This document shows, in pieces, positions 1-9,436 of a stretch of DNA of 64,000 nt (within the stretch, counting starts at the first letter, position 1; every line of letters starts with the position of its first letter). The position numbers and the translations under genes were made by a program. The DNA is from Giardia muris (lineage: Eukaryota > Fornicata > Diplomonadida > Hexamitidae): positions 682,001 to 746,000 of the forward strand of contig CM016925.1 in NCBI GenBank assembly GCA_006247105.1. The letters are read 5' to 3'. The notes under the pieces were generated by a model. That model was not told the origin of the DNA. It saw nothing but the letters and a program-made list of their open reading frames with translations, and made no database searches.

Positions 1-2310
1 GCTATTGATGAGCTTATCACGATACTCACTAAGGGCGTCATTAGGGTCTACCATTCCTTCTTGTTCCTCTACCTCTTGATTACAAAAGAGACGAGGAATT
101 GTCCCATGAATCCATGCGGCTAGGAAGACGGCACAAAGCACCGGTTGGGTCTTTAAAAGCGCCTGAAACGCTATATCGAATGAGTTACGGACAAGGAGTT
201 GTAGAAAGGAAGTTCGCATTGCTAGAGTGTTTGAGAACACATAGAGGTGAATAAGAAGCACAATATCGAAGATTGAAAGTATAGTTCCCATCCCTATATC
301 CACCTGTTCTTCTTGAGCCCAAAACCTCCCAATTGCTCTAACTAGATAACCACAAAGAATATTCAGATTCTTGATCGGTTGATTCCACTCACTATCCTGA
401 AGTAGAACGGCTCCAAGTAAGACCGCACGCGAAACCAATAGTCCCGAGCATTCAGCCCTACCATACTCCAGAAACCGTTCAAAGGTCACCTTGTTAGTAA
501 AATCACCGATAACTTGCGCGAATTGGATAACTAATGACGCCTGTGCCGGAAACTCTCCATCTAACATTTTATAGAGGGTATCCAAAAGTCTGGAGGCCTC
601 AAGAAGGGGTAATCGTACTCCTTTTTTCGATGATAGCTCAGTTAAAGTCCGTAGATAACCAACTGTCTTGTAGGGCGTCTCGCTAGCAGCCAGAAGCTCA
701 TTGAATAGTCCATAGACGTTGGGAGCATCCTTCCGAGAAGTGGAATAAAGTAAGAGCGCATTTAGAAACTCGTAAGCCGATTCCATACCGATGCTTGTCG
801 GATACCCAGCCGAGACCATGATAATGAACTTAGCGAACTCTTGACAACCTTCGAAGAAGGCAAAAGCGCCAGAACTCCGCTGTGCTATGGTCACGATCAA
901 CTTCAAGGAATCCTGGACGATCTTCTGGTATGCGGTCAATGAGCTCTTATTTAGGCCCTCAAGCCTCCCAATATGCATAAGCACAGACGCGAGACGCTCC
1001 AGGCCGGTGTTTGACGGAATATACGCGTCCCAAAGGGTGGCAACCAACGAGATGTCTGGCCGTTCCACAGAACTCAATACTGTCCTAACATCTTCTGGTG
1101 AAAGAGGCTCGAAGACAAGCAAGTACATGAGAGAGAAGTGCTTCTGGAACGTGGTTGGGTCCTCACGGAGAAGCGCCGCTAGAATGGCCTCCAGCAAAAC
1201 CCAGCCATCTTCTACAAGACATTCTGTCGTTCCCCGACAAATGGCTGACCGAAAAAGCGCTTCCGCAACGTTTGCGGCGCATGAGTCCAAGACTCCAACG
1301 GACTCGAGATTCATGCATTCCGAGGTGTATTTCACCAGTTCCTTCATGAAACAGTCAAAGTCCTGGACTGATGAGACTCTAGAATTAAAAGGACTGTATG
1401 CGAAAAGCTGCATGTTATCGGACACGAAAAAGATGTGTCGTCGAAGGTTAAGTTCTTGAAGGTAGGTACGTATCTCATTTGGCAAACCAGAATCCTGATG
1501 AGAAAGCTGTTGCGAAGAAACTATGGGGAGAGTGAGCCCATCTCGAGTCAGATGGAAAGGTATCTTCTCCATTGTCTCAAGGCTCTTATAATGCTTCTTC
1601 GCGTTCTTGGATGGGACCAACTCAGTCGTTAATATCATATAACTATCCAAACCAAAGCCATTGACCATGTCGACTGTCATCTCCGAAGTGGCTTGATAGC
1701 TTACCAATGCACGTGGAATTCCTATGAGCCGCGGAATGGAGCCGCTCTTGAAGGAGATACAGCTCCGTACAAAGGAAAGAAGAAGGGAGATGCATAACTG
1801 GGCATATATATTTGTGGCTGTCTCACCCTGCCCTTCTACGCTGTTCAACGTCGCAGTCACATCAGAATAGTCTTTAAGTATCTCCGAAAGCTTACGGAAA
1901 TAGGTTCTTGGAGTTGCAATGATACTTTTCTCAAAGAGAACCGTACTGACCTGTAACGCGGAATCGTGAAGAGATGTGATGGCAAGGGCAGCATCAAGGA
2001 CATGATCAAGCACGGGAGATGCCGCTAGCCCCCAAAAGAAGGCATCCTGGTAACGTTCTGATCCCGATTTCGTCGCCTCAATGATGTGCCGTAGAAGCGA
2101 GTCTGCACCTGGGCTCTGTTTCAGGATGCTTGACCCCACGAGATACGCGGCATACGGAGCGTACTGAACATCTACGGCCTTCTCGAGGGAAACCTCCCGC
2201 TTGAGCACGTCAAGTGAAGGAGCCGGAGGCTCAGAGCCGGTCTTGATGAAGGTGATCGCGTAACGTCGAAGAGCGCTACAGAGCGCTGCGTACGCACTAC
2301 GCTCTGACAT
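1..2310 (-). CDS. Large protein of unknown function, C-terminus cut by the window edge
   Basis: The minus strand is one uninterrupted frame from ATG at 2310 to base 1, where it is still open, so 770 N-terminal residues are visible and the C-terminus is missing. I checked most of the frame codon by codon and found no stop. The protein starts MSERSAYAALCSALRRYA and is rich in Leu, Ala and Ser in helix-like runs throughout. It shows no signal peptide, clear membrane segment, zinc ligands or enzyme motif. The composition would suit an alpha-solenoid such as a HEAT-repeat, karyopherin or nucleoporin scaffold, but I recognise no specific family and this is only an impression. The ATG follows an A-rich tract (gactcaaaa) typical of the window. 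It diverges from the small coiled-coil gene at 2400, with 89 bp between the two start codons. Confidence 0.8.
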   Translation of the reverse strand, partial: MSERSAYAALCSALRRYAITFIKTGSEPPAPSLDVLKREVSLEKAVDVQYAPYAAYLVGSSILKQSPGADSLLRHIIEATKSGSERYQDAFFWGLAASPVLDHVLDAALAITSLHDSALQVSTVLFEKSIIATPRTYFRKLSEILKDYSDVTATLNSVEGQGETATNIYAQLCISLLLSFVRSCISFKSGSIPRLIGIPRALVSYQATSEMTVDMVNGFGLDSYMILTTELVPSKNAKKHYKSLETMEKIPFHLTRDGLTLPIVSSQQLSHQDSGLPNEIRTYLQELNLRRHIFFVSDNMQLFAYSPFNSRVSSVQDFDCFMKELVKYTSECMNLESVGVLDSCAANVAEALFRSAICRGTTECLVEDGWVLLEAILAALLREDPTTFQKHFSLMYLLVFEPLSPEDVRTVLSSVERPDISLVATLWDAYIPSNTGLERLASVLMHIGRLEGLNKSSLTAYQKIVQDSLKLIVTIAQRSSGAFAFFEGCQEFAKFIIMVSAGYPTSIGMESAYEFLNALLLYSTSRKDAPNVYGLFNELLAASETPYKTVGYLRTLTELSSKKGVRLPLLEASRLLDTLYKMLDGEFPAQASLVIQFAQVIGDFTNKVTFERFLEYGRAECSGLLVSRAVLLGAVLLQDSEWNQPIKNLNILCGYLVRAIGRFWAQEEQVDIGMGTILSIFDIVLLIHLYVFSNTLAMRTSFLQLLVRNSFDIAFQALLKTQPVLCAVFLAAWIHGTIPRLFCNQEVEEQEGMVDPNDALSEYRDKLINS

Positions 2311-2399
2311 TTTTGAGTCCGCATAACTGTACCCCCCGCCGATGCCGTGCTGCAGAGCGTCAGGGATGAGGAGTGGCGAGTTCATCTCATGCTCAGAAA
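2311..2399. promoter_or_regulatory. Intergenic region between two divergent genes
   Basis: These 89 bp separate the start codons of the left-edge gene and the coiled-coil gene. Both starts are preceded directly by an A-run on the coding strand (caaaa before the minus gene, cagaaa before the plus gene). This is the only promoter-like element visible and fits the AT-rich initiator of Giardia promoters. Confidence 0.4.
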
Positions 2400-2951
2400 A
2401 TGCGGGAGCAGATAAAGGGAGTCGTTGACTTCTTTGCTCAACTCTCCGAGACCTTACTCGACGAGCTCCGTGCGCTCTTCACCGGCCAGGTCGTCATGGC
2501 GGAGAGCGAAGGTAGTGGGGTCATGACAATCGGAGCGGTTGTCGACGTCCTTCGTTCTCTTGAATCTCTTACCCTCTCCACAGTCTCCAGCGAAAGTAAG
2601 CGCATTGGGCTTCTAGCAGGGACGCTAACCTGCCAGCTGATGCAGCAAGCGAGGGAGAAGGACTGCGACATTGCTCCGATCGTTTCCGAGTTAGAGAGTG
2701 AAGCTCTCGTGAACTATGTTCTTGGCAAGGAGGAGTCACCCAAGCGGAAGGAGGCCGAGGTGCTTGACCAGGAGCTGCGGGCAATGGAATTGACCCAGGA
2801 TGTGGTTGAGTTACAAAGGCGTGTCAAGGAGCTTGAGAAGGAGCTTTCAGACAAGGTGCAGAACACGACACAATACAGGAATCTTGTCAAGATGCTCCGG
2901 ACGAAAACCGAGGAGGTCGAGGCGCTTGAGATGCAACTGAAGGAGCGATGA
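2400..2951 (+). CDS. Small acidic coiled-coil protein, unknown function
   Basis: The product is 183 residues from ATG at 2400 (MREQIKGVVDF). The frame extends 27 bp further upstream only through a GTG, which I rejected as a start. The first 110 residues look helical. Residues about 115-183 form a charged Leu-heptad stretch (ELQRRVKELEKELSDK and onward to the end) that should make a coiled coil. There is no membrane segment or catalytic motif. It ends only 10 bp before the end of the convergent cyclin gene. Coiled-coil proteins of this size in flagellates are often cytoskeletal or basal-body parts, but nothing here proves that. I do not recognise a family. Confidence 0.7.
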   Translation: MREQIKGVVDFFAQLSETLLDELRALFTGQVVMAESEGSGVMTIGAVVDVLRSLESLTLSTVSSESKRIGLLAGTLTCQLMQQAREKDCDIAPIVSELESEALVNYVLGKEESPKRKEAEVLDQELRAMELTQDVVELQRRVKELEKELSDKVQNTTQYRNLVKMLRTKTEEVEALEMQLKER

Positions 2952-2961
2952 CGCGTTGCAT

Positions 2962-4449
2962 TCACTTACTCTGCTGAAACTGGCGCTCCAATTGGGCGAT
3001 GACCTCCTCGACGCTATCGAAGGGGGTTATCTTGACCGAGACCTCGAAGTAGGCCGGTTCTGCGTACTTCTTAAATATCTGCGTGGTGCGTGGGCCGGAA
3101 TACGAGTCCTTCCAGGCGAGGAAGACGTCCTCACGGCAGTGCCGTTTCCGAGCCTTATTCATCCGGTCGTAACTGCCAACGCCACCCTCGACATCCGATG
3201 AAGTCATACCAAGGAACATCTGTCCAATAGCGTTTGAGAAGTTCTTACAGGTCCTAGGGCGGAAGAGGCCCTTGTGGAGGGGATTAGCGTATTCGCTGAG
3301 GACGGCTAACTCGACACATGCGAGGGCAATCTCAAAGTTCCGATATTGAAGGAAGCGTGGGTCTAGGAGGGTAAGTTCTGCGAGATAAGAGGCTAACAGC
3401 CGTACGACCTCTGATAGGCCCAAGTCTCTAAAGAGGGGCCGGAGGTATGCCCGTGGGTTAAGGGAGCTGACGTTGATGCGCCAGTCAATCATCTCAAGAA
3501 ACCGGAGCTCGGCATTCAATACCTCGCTCGTTGTAAACTTGTCTGCAAAGTAAGCGCAGATGGCTGTGGAGCCAAGGGCTTCTCCATAGTTCTCCTCGAA
3601 CTTCGTCGCGACGAAAATGCAGACTCCAGAAAGAAGCCGAATATCATTCTTCGTGATCTGACAAGCTGACATGAAACGGTGGAACATCGAACAGGCGAGA
3701 TATTGAGTCTCAAGGGCATATGACTCCTTGCATACGACCTGGCATATGTAATCAATCCCCTTCATCACATCCTTTAGCTTCACGACGTCCGAGTCCCCGT
3801 AGACAGATTGGAACGATTGAGACATGCTAACGCTCGTACTTCCAACCGAGGAGGACCGTGACCGTGCACGAAAGGATGTGGAGCTATGCCCTTGGGGTTG
3901 AAGAAGCCCTACTGGATAACCTTGACGACGAGTCCCTGTCAGGGTTGATAACGTTTGGGCCTGTACAGCATTCAAATAATCCGGTCGACCAAAAAGCCCT
4001 TGAGCATGGTATGCATCGTCTTGAAGGATTGTTACTCGCATGATCTCTTCTCCATAATCACGCATCATACGGAGAGATGTAGAGGCCGTATCAGGGACGT
4101 TTGTGATCACCGAAGACTTCAATAATGAATCTCCCATCCCAATACAACCTCGATACCGCGGACCCGCTCTTGGCCATACCTTTGCCATGGTCTCATTCCG
4201 AATGATCGTCCCCACGGGTGTCCGGACCGTGGACGTGTTGATGGGCGCCGAATACCCGAGATGTGCGTTGATCTGATCAAGGAAGACCCCAGCGACTCCC
4301 GAAAACATCAAGTATGACGACTGGCCCGAAGCTCCCTGCTCCGCCGCGCCACTCTGCAGGCTCGACAGGCTAAGGTCTCCGTCGTGTGTGTAGGGGGTCT
4401 TGCACCGGGCCTGGTTGCTTCGCGCCCGTTCATATTTGCGTTCGCTCAT
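2962..4449 (-). CDS. Cyclin (A/B-like cyclin box protein)
   Basis: This 495-residue protein would bind and activate a cyclin-dependent kinase in cell-cycle control. The cyclin box starts near residue 226 (DVMKGIDYICQVVCKESYAL). It contains the conserved core GVCIFVATKFEENYGEAL, equivalent to the KYEE-containing helix of A/B cyclins, and is followed by a second all-helical half (FLEMIDWRINVSSLNPRAYL to about residue 430). The first 225 residues are Ser/Thr-rich and probably disordered. I see no clear RxxL destruction box, and the classical MRAILVDW signature is replaced, so assignment to a mitotic rather than G1-type cyclin is uncertain. It starts at ATG 4449 and diverges from the HECT ligase gene 96 bp away. 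Confidence in the cyclin fold is high, in the subtype low. Confidence 0.85.
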   Translation of the reverse strand: MSERKYERARSNQARCKTPYTHDGDLSLSSLQSGAAEQGASGQSSYLMFSGVAGVFLDQINAHLGYSAPINTSTVRTPVGTIIRNETMAKVWPRAGPRYRGCIGMGDSLLKSSVITNVPDTASTSLRMMRDYGEEIMRVTILQDDAYHAQGLFGRPDYLNAVQAQTLSTLTGTRRQGYPVGLLQPQGHSSTSFRARSRSSSVGSTSVSMSQSFQSVYGDSDVVKLKDVMKGIDYICQVVCKESYALETQYLACSMFHRFMSACQITKNDIRLLSGVCIFVATKFEENYGEALGSTAICAYFADKFTTSEVLNAELRFLEMIDWRINVSSLNPRAYLRPLFRDLGLSEVVRLLASYLAELTLLDPRFLQYRNFEIALACVELAVLSEYANPLHKGLFRPRTCKNFSNAIGQMFLGMTSSDVEGGVGSYDRMNKARKRHCREDVFLAWKDSYSGPRTTQIFKKYAEPAYFEVSVKITPFDSVEEVIAQLERQFQQSK

Positions 4450-4545
4450 GGATTTTCGCTTTCAAGTTTGTTGAAGGACACGACTCGCATCTAAAGGGTC
4501 AGTCATAGCTCATTCGCTCCCACTATAAGGTATGAGGGATTAAAA
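4450..4545. promoter_or_regulatory. Divergent promoter region, cyclin / HECT ligase
   Basis: These 96 bp lie between two divergent start codons. The plus gene is preceded by gattaaaa and the minus gene by a gaaaatcc tract, both AT-rich initiator-like. No other motif is recognisable. Confidence 0.4.
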
Positions 4546-7077
4546 ATGGGACTTGGGAGCTCACGCTTGTCCGAGACCCAGCTATCGGTGGCGCCCTCTC
4601 CCGCCCACGAGCCGCCCCTACGCTACCGCCTCCTCTTCAACGGGCCGCATTACGAGTTTTATATCCTCCCGCACGAGGGGGAGCTCCTGACGACCCGAAG
4701 GAGCGTGTATCTGAACGTGGGGTTAGGTCAAGAAAGACCACGGTTCTCTTCACTAATTCTTGCCCTCCAGCCAAACACGTACTATGGAGTTCTATTTGGA
4801 GGCATCGTGAAGGTCAGATTAAGTGTTACCGATGCAATTCAATGTGTCATTGAAGCTACCGAGCCGGATCTCCTTTTGACGGTTGCCATTATCGCAAAGT
4901 CCGGGTCTGTCTGTACTCGACTCTCTCCTGTCTACATCCTTGCACCATTTCACCATCCCACTTTACATCGCCCTCCTATCGCCCATCTCTTGACGAGCCA
5001 GGATCGTCTCTGTGCTTCATGCTTAACTATGACTTGCGCTGGACAACAAAAGACCTATAGGCATGTATTCTTGAAGCTTTCGCCGAGGCAGTTGAGTTTA
5101 ATCGTTCATCACGGTATTGCATATCCAGACCCTTTCAATATTGAACAACAAGATGGATGGGAAGGCCTTGAATCAGAAGCACAGGAATATTTTAAGGATC
5201 TAGGTCGAACCATCACCGTTTTACCATTACTTTGGCGTAGACCAGATACTATGTGGTTTCCTGGTGCCACCTTCTTCGATACACCAATCATCACCTGGCC
5301 ACCCTTGTCATGGACCAACGTCACGGATAATACGATGCTTTGTAGTCAAGATCTTAACGTAACAACAAAGGGACGTAGGCTTGAATTGGCGCAACTCAAG
5401 GATATCCCCATTGATATAACGTTCTTCCAGGGTACGGGGCATGAGATTCGCTTGAGTATTGTCTTGGTGGTGATGAACTTGCCACTCGTCACACGTTTCA
5501 TTCGTTCTCTTGAACATGTAATTAATCATGTAGCTTCACAATTCTGCGAGACGATTGACGTCGTTACCGCAAGGAACGCTCGAGCGCTCCTAAATACTAG
5601 GCTACAACGACAAACGTATCACTGCGAGATCGATCGTCGCGCTATTTTCGAATCAGTTATCAAGGAGGTTAAAAGAAAAGATCGAGCACCACGTGAAACG
5701 CTTATCCCACGAATCGTCTTCAAGGGGGAACAAGGAATGGACATGGGTGGACTTCTAAAGGAACTTCTTTCCGAGATGGCAGTCCAGATGACGCAGTATG
5801 GGTTAGTCAATGAGATAGATCATCGACAAGGATTTAAGGAGATAACGCCAGAGTATGAGATGGGACCTCTTTCGGCCCATCACGAGATGCCCGCCAGGCT
5901 TCGCGTTCTATTTTATCGTCGTATCGGATACCTCATGGGTGTGGCAATGTTCAAGCAGCTCAAGTTCCCAATATACATAACACCAGCATTGATCTTCCTA
6001 ATCTCTCGTTGTCGCATTTCGACCGATTCTAGAGCTACGGAAGATGAGGAAGATGATGCTCTAAAGGCATCGAGGGCGAAATATTATGGTGAAGGGCGCC
6101 ATAATAGCTTCCTTTGGACTGTTTGGCACGCCATTAAGCTCCGACTCATGAGCTTGTTAGGCCTCAATGTGCACGAGCAAAAGCGCTTCATCTCTTACTT
6201 GGATATTCTAATCAATGGTGGTGGTGGGACATCCATCCCAGGCATTGGCTCGGTTGCCATCAAGGTGCATCCCTTTGACGCTCTAGCCTTGTATATGAGC
6301 TATGCAAACGCTGACGCAGACCTACCCGGCTTAGGGTATTACTTGTACCCGGATCTGAAGGCGTATGGGATGGATGAATGCCTCAATAATAGCATCCCAT
6401 TAGACCAGCTTCATATCAGTGTACGCAATGCCTCCGCCCGAAAGTATGAACGGTTTTGTCGGGAAGGTAAGTACTACTTCTATAACATAGAAGAGGTACC
6501 TACTGGTACTGGTACTGATGGTGCTGAAGGATTGAAACTCATCCCATACCCCTTCTTCAGTGCGGAGACTGGAATACCCTCATCCCTAGTCCCGATCTAT
6601 GCATGCCACGTCGCATACTTTCATCTACTTGGAAGTACGTATTACGAGCTTTGTGCGATTGCAGATGGTCTTTCTTCCTTCCTTGGAGATGATACGACGA
6701 TCCTTGAAAGCCCGGAGCTGACCCCAATGTATCTCTACACACAATTCTTCTCCATCCCACCCCTCACTGCTATAACTCCAGAAGATATAACAAGGTATTG
6801 TATATTTGAAGGGCCCATAGACTCGCGGAAGGCATTTGTGGAGGCATTCATGCGGCTAACTGGACAGGAACGTGCTACCCTCCTTCAGTTTTGTACTGGA
6901 GTCCCATATTTAGGCCATGATACGCGCATCGTGGTTAAGATGACCCTTCCACGGGGATATTTGCCACAGGGAAGGACCTGTGCCAACATTCTCGAGCTAC
7001 CTCGGGAGGTGGACGCAATGCGGATGCTACTGGCGATCCAAAAGGCCTGTCAGCACATGTATTTTGGGTTCATATAA
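4546..7077 (+). CDS. HECT-domain E3 ubiquitin ligase, possible N-myristoylation
   Basis: This 843-residue protein is a HECT-type ubiquitin ligase, which takes ubiquitin from an E2 onto its own cysteine and passes it to a substrate. The HECT N-lobe starts near residue 388 with RIVFKGEQGMDMGGLLKEL, the family's conserved opening. An acidic insertion (ATEDEEDDAL, about residue 500) lies within the N-lobe. The C-lobe ends with LPQGRTCANILELP, placing the catalytic cysteine at residue 812, and the protein stops at GFI like most HECT ligases. The 390-residue N-terminal part has no domain I can name and would choose the substrate. The start MGLGSS has Gly2 and Ser6, the pattern used by N-myristoyltransferase, so membrane anchoring is plausible. 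The catalytic residues appear complete. Confidence 0.93.
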   Translation: MGLGSSRLSETQLSVAPSPAHEPPLRYRLLFNGPHYEFYILPHEGELLTTRRSVYLNVGLGQERPRFSSLILALQPNTYYGVLFGGIVKVRLSVTDAIQCVIEATEPDLLLTVAIIAKSGSVCTRLSPVYILAPFHHPTLHRPPIAHLLTSQDRLCASCLTMTCAGQQKTYRHVFLKLSPRQLSLIVHHGIAYPDPFNIEQQDGWEGLESEAQEYFKDLGRTITVLPLLWRRPDTMWFPGATFFDTPIITWPPLSWTNVTDNTMLCSQDLNVTTKGRRLELAQLKDIPIDITFFQGTGHEIRLSIVLVVMNLPLVTRFIRSLEHVINHVASQFCETIDVVTARNARALLNTRLQRQTYHCEIDRRAIFESVIKEVKRKDRAPRETLIPRIVFKGEQGMDMGGLLKELLSEMAVQMTQYGLVNEIDHRQGFKEITPEYEMGPLSAHHEMPARLRVLFYRRIGYLMGVAMFKQLKFPIYITPALIFLISRCRISTDSRATEDEEDDALKASRAKYYGEGRHNSFLWTVWHAIKLRLMSLLGLNVHEQKRFISYLDILINGGGGTSIPGIGSVAIKVHPFDALALYMSYANADADLPGLGYYLYPDLKAYGMDECLNNSIPLDQLHISVRNASARKYERFCREGKYYFYNIEEVPTGTGTDGAEGLKLIPYPFFSAETGIPSSLVPIYACHVAYFHLLGSTYYELCAIADGLSSFLGDDTTILESPELTPMYLYTQFFSIPPLTAITPEDITRYCIFEGPIDSRKAFVEAFMRLTGQERATLLQFCTGVPYLGHDTRIVVKMTLPRGYLPQGRTCANILELPREVDAMRMLLAIQKACQHMYFGFI

Positions 7078-7092
7078 AACTTCTCAGTTGTC

Positions 7093-8760
7093 ATGCCACC
7101 GAAGATAACAGTGTTCAGCACGCTTTCTACCCAGCAGAAGAACATCTTCTATCGCTACTTCATCGAGAACGACACGCAGTTTGTATACAACCCGAAGTCT
7201 AACACCTATATCGCGACCATCGTTTCCTCGCTTCCGACTCAAGAGAAGACTAACTCACGCACGACAAGTGCTAGTAGGGCGTCGTCTGCTGGTGGGGACT
7301 CGGACAAGGGGGTGCTCAAGACCTTATTGACGGAATATGGGACTTTGGTGACAGAATTGGGTTGTAAGCCTACTCTTGCACAAACACAAATCGTCCTTGA
7401 CATCACCTCCTTGTTACGCTTCATGACGCACCTATATGAGGAACATTACCATGAATTTGTTGGGGTGAACCTTGGGACGGATCCTCCAGCCTTTTTGAAG
7501 GGTGCACCTAGTGGCGGTTTAGGACATGCCTCAGTAAGCAATAAGACCTACCATAGCTTCATCAACTTCATCCTTTCCAGTATGTCATTGACCCTTTATC
7601 GAAATACTCTTAAACCTACTAATGCTGGATCCTCATCAACAACCTTCATGTGGACCGTCCTTATGAACCTAAATAAGTACAAAGGGACATCTGTCTTCGT
7701 CTCCGCCTTCCTCCTTTTACTCACGCATACTAGTAAGAATACTCCCACCAATATTCTCATCCTTTATTCCTCCTTGCAGCATGAATTGAAGGAACAAATC
7801 ATTCGAGCATCGCAAACTCAACTTCAAGCAAAACCCCTGATACAAGTTGCTTCTCGTGTCCTTGGAACTGAAGCTCGAACCCAAAAGTTCATCTCCATCA
7901 TAGTTGATCGGTATCAAAGCTTTCTTGCAGAAGGGATGGATAGTACTGTCTTTGGTCGCGAATTCTTATTGTTCTGTATCGAGGCTGCTGGCCGTGGAGA
8001 ATCTTGGGTTCAAATAGGGAATGAACCTATGCTCTATGGTAACTGTCTTATTGGAACCTCTAATACTTCAGCCGTACCAGGTGCAATTGGCGCTAGTTCT
8101 ATTTTACAACCAGATACTCCAGTCTACCCCGCTTTATCCGCTCCGATGACTCCTGGAAAGCCTGAATCAAACCCACTTTTAGCAAAACTTGCAGCAGACT
8201 CACCATTTGATACTTTAGATACTCCCCAATCGGAAGCCAAGCTTAGGCGTAGCGGTGCACTTAATCGTTCAAGAGTATCGGGTTTTCATGGTGCTTTCGA
8301 CGATGAAGATGAATTTCTTAGTAGTATCAGTCAAAGTGCATATAGACGTCGTTTGGTCCCACACGAGGAGATCTATCCCTCGACGTTCAATACTGCCTTT
8401 ATGACTGATGAGACATCATTTGTTACGCTTCAGGAAGGTCTTACAATGGTTCTTCCGTCCGTGACGAAACTCTTCTGCGAACACTTCAAGATCGATCCGA
8501 TCCAAACTGATGAGAATATGAGTCTTCTTGTTCAAGAACTCATTGCGAATTCAGATATTACAGAAGTTGGTGACTCTACTGAGATTCGTCTTCGACGGGC
8601 ATGGCGTGATTTGAGACGTGCGGAAGTTCATACGGCGAAGACAATCATGCAGTTCGTCCGAGAGCTTCTACAATGCCTTGGGGAACGTATGGGTATTGGA
8701 CAGGATCAAGTTATGGAAACTCCTGCTCCTGCTCCAATCACTATCACCACTGGAGAATGA
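7093..8760 (+). CDS. Protein of unknown function, 555 residues
   Basis: The frame starts MPPKITVFSTLS at ATG 7093, 15 bp after the HECT gene on the same strand. Residues 1-300 look globular (NIFYRYFIENDTQFVYNPKS near the start). Residues about 55-75 are Ser/Thr/Gly-rich, and residues about 330-430 are a Ser/Pro/Thr-rich, probably disordered linker (PALSAPMTPGKPESN). Residues 450-540 are helical. The protein ends in a Pro/Ala/Thr tail. There is no membrane segment, zinc motif or enzyme signature. The stop codon lies 11 bp from the end of the convergent eL13 gene. I recognise no family. Confidence 0.8.
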   Translation: MPPKITVFSTLSTQQKNIFYRYFIENDTQFVYNPKSNTYIATIVSSLPTQEKTNSRTTSASRASSAGGDSDKGVLKTLLTEYGTLVTELGCKPTLAQTQIVLDITSLLRFMTHLYEEHYHEFVGVNLGTDPPAFLKGAPSGGLGHASVSNKTYHSFINFILSSMSLTLYRNTLKPTNAGSSSTTFMWTVLMNLNKYKGTSVFVSAFLLLLTHTSKNTPTNILILYSSLQHELKEQIIRASQTQLQAKPLIQVASRVLGTEARTQKFISIIVDRYQSFLAEGMDSTVFGREFLLFCIEAAGRGESWVQIGNEPMLYGNCLIGTSNTSAVPGAIGASSILQPDTPVYPALSAPMTPGKPESNPLLAKLAADSPFDTLDTPQSEAKLRRSGALNRSRVSGFHGAFDDEDEFLSSISQSAYRRRLVPHEEIYPSTFNTAFMTDETSFVTLQEGLTMVLPSVTKLFCEHFKIDPIQTDENMSLLVQELIANSDITEVGDSTEIRLRRAWRDLRRAEVHTAKTIMQFVRELLQCLGERMGIGQDQVMETPAPAPITITTGE

Positions 8761-8771
8761 ACACCTCGTCT

Positions 8772-9383
8772 TTACTTCTTTTTCCCTTTGGATTGAGCCG
8801 CCTCAATAGCCGCTTTACGCTTTTCCCTCCTCGCAATCTTGGGAGCATCACGGATATCCTTGACATGCTTGAAGACGTTCGCCGGGGTGTCTTGTTCAGC
8901 CACAGAGCCAATAGAGAATGGAGAAGTCATCTTCTGGATAGGCATGATCGTCGTCTTACATTGAAGAGCAGCCTTGATCTCCTCAGGAGGAGTGTTCTTG
9001 TTGAAGATGACGATGCTCTTCAGATACTCCTGCAGACGAGCGACGTTGAGCGCTATGCTCTCCTCAGACTTGTTATGACGGCGTTTATCGACGGAGATCC
9101 CAAGCTGACGAGCTCGAGGGACGCTGATGTTCGCCCCCTTCAGCTCCGCAAGAGAGAAACCGGCCCCAAGCCTCTTCTTCATGTTGTACCTCTGGCTGCA
9201 GCAGGTGACTATCGGGTACAGCTTCTTGACGGGGCGAGGGAAGACGGCCTCGGCCTTCTTGATGCGGGCCTGGAGGAGGCGCTCCTTCCGGGCCTCCTCC
9301 TTGAACCAGTGGCGGACGAGCACTGGGCCGCGGCGGTCGTTCTTCCTACGGTGGATCTTGGAGAATGCAACGTTGTGGCCCAT
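8772..9383 (-). CDS. RPL13: 60S ribosomal protein eL13
   Basis: This 203-residue protein is a structural component of the large cytosolic ribosomal subunit. The order of conserved blocks matches eL13: an N-terminal HWFKEEARKERLLQARIKKA segment, the FPRPVKKLYPIVTCCSQRYN block, RLGAGFSLAELKGA, and the hallmark LGISVDKRRHNKSEESIALN followed by VARLQEYLKSIVIF. It is very basic and ends in a Lys-rich tail (KGKKK), and its length is typical. ATG is at 9383. The NOT3/5 gene diverges from it, with 53 bp between the start codons, so a strongly expressed ribosomal gene may share a promoter with an mRNA-decay factor. Confidence 0.96.
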   Translation of the reverse strand: MGHNVAFSKIHRRKNDRRGPVLVRHWFKEEARKERLLQARIKKAEAVFPRPVKKLYPIVTCCSQRYNMKKRLGAGFSLAELKGANISVPRARQLGISVDKRRHNKSEESIALNVARLQEYLKSIVIFNKNTPPEEIKAALQCKTTIMPIQKMTSPFSIGSVAEQDTPANVFKHVKDIRDAPKIARREKRKAAIEAAQSKGKKK

Positions 9384-9436
9384 CTTCTTCCCACAATCTC
9401 CTAAAATGGGATCGAAAGCGAAATCGAATTGCCTGG
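9384..9436. promoter_or_regulatory. Compact bidirectional promoter, eL13 / NOT3/5
   Basis: These 53 bp separate the start codons of eL13 (minus) and the NOT3/5 gene (plus). They contain AT-rich patches (cctaaaat, gaaatcgaatt) but no recognisable TATA box. The interval is defined by choosing ATG 9437 as the NOT3/5 start. Confidence 0.4.

Noticed and set aside
887..1459. Plus-strand open frame within the left-edge gene
   Set aside because: It lies wholly inside the 2,310-bp minus-strand frame, lacks an AT-rich leader and resembles no protein.
8673..9404. Long plus-strand open frame opposite eL13
   Set aside because: It is the antisense of a clearly identified ribosomal protein gene, has no recognisable domain and starts inside the neighbouring gene.
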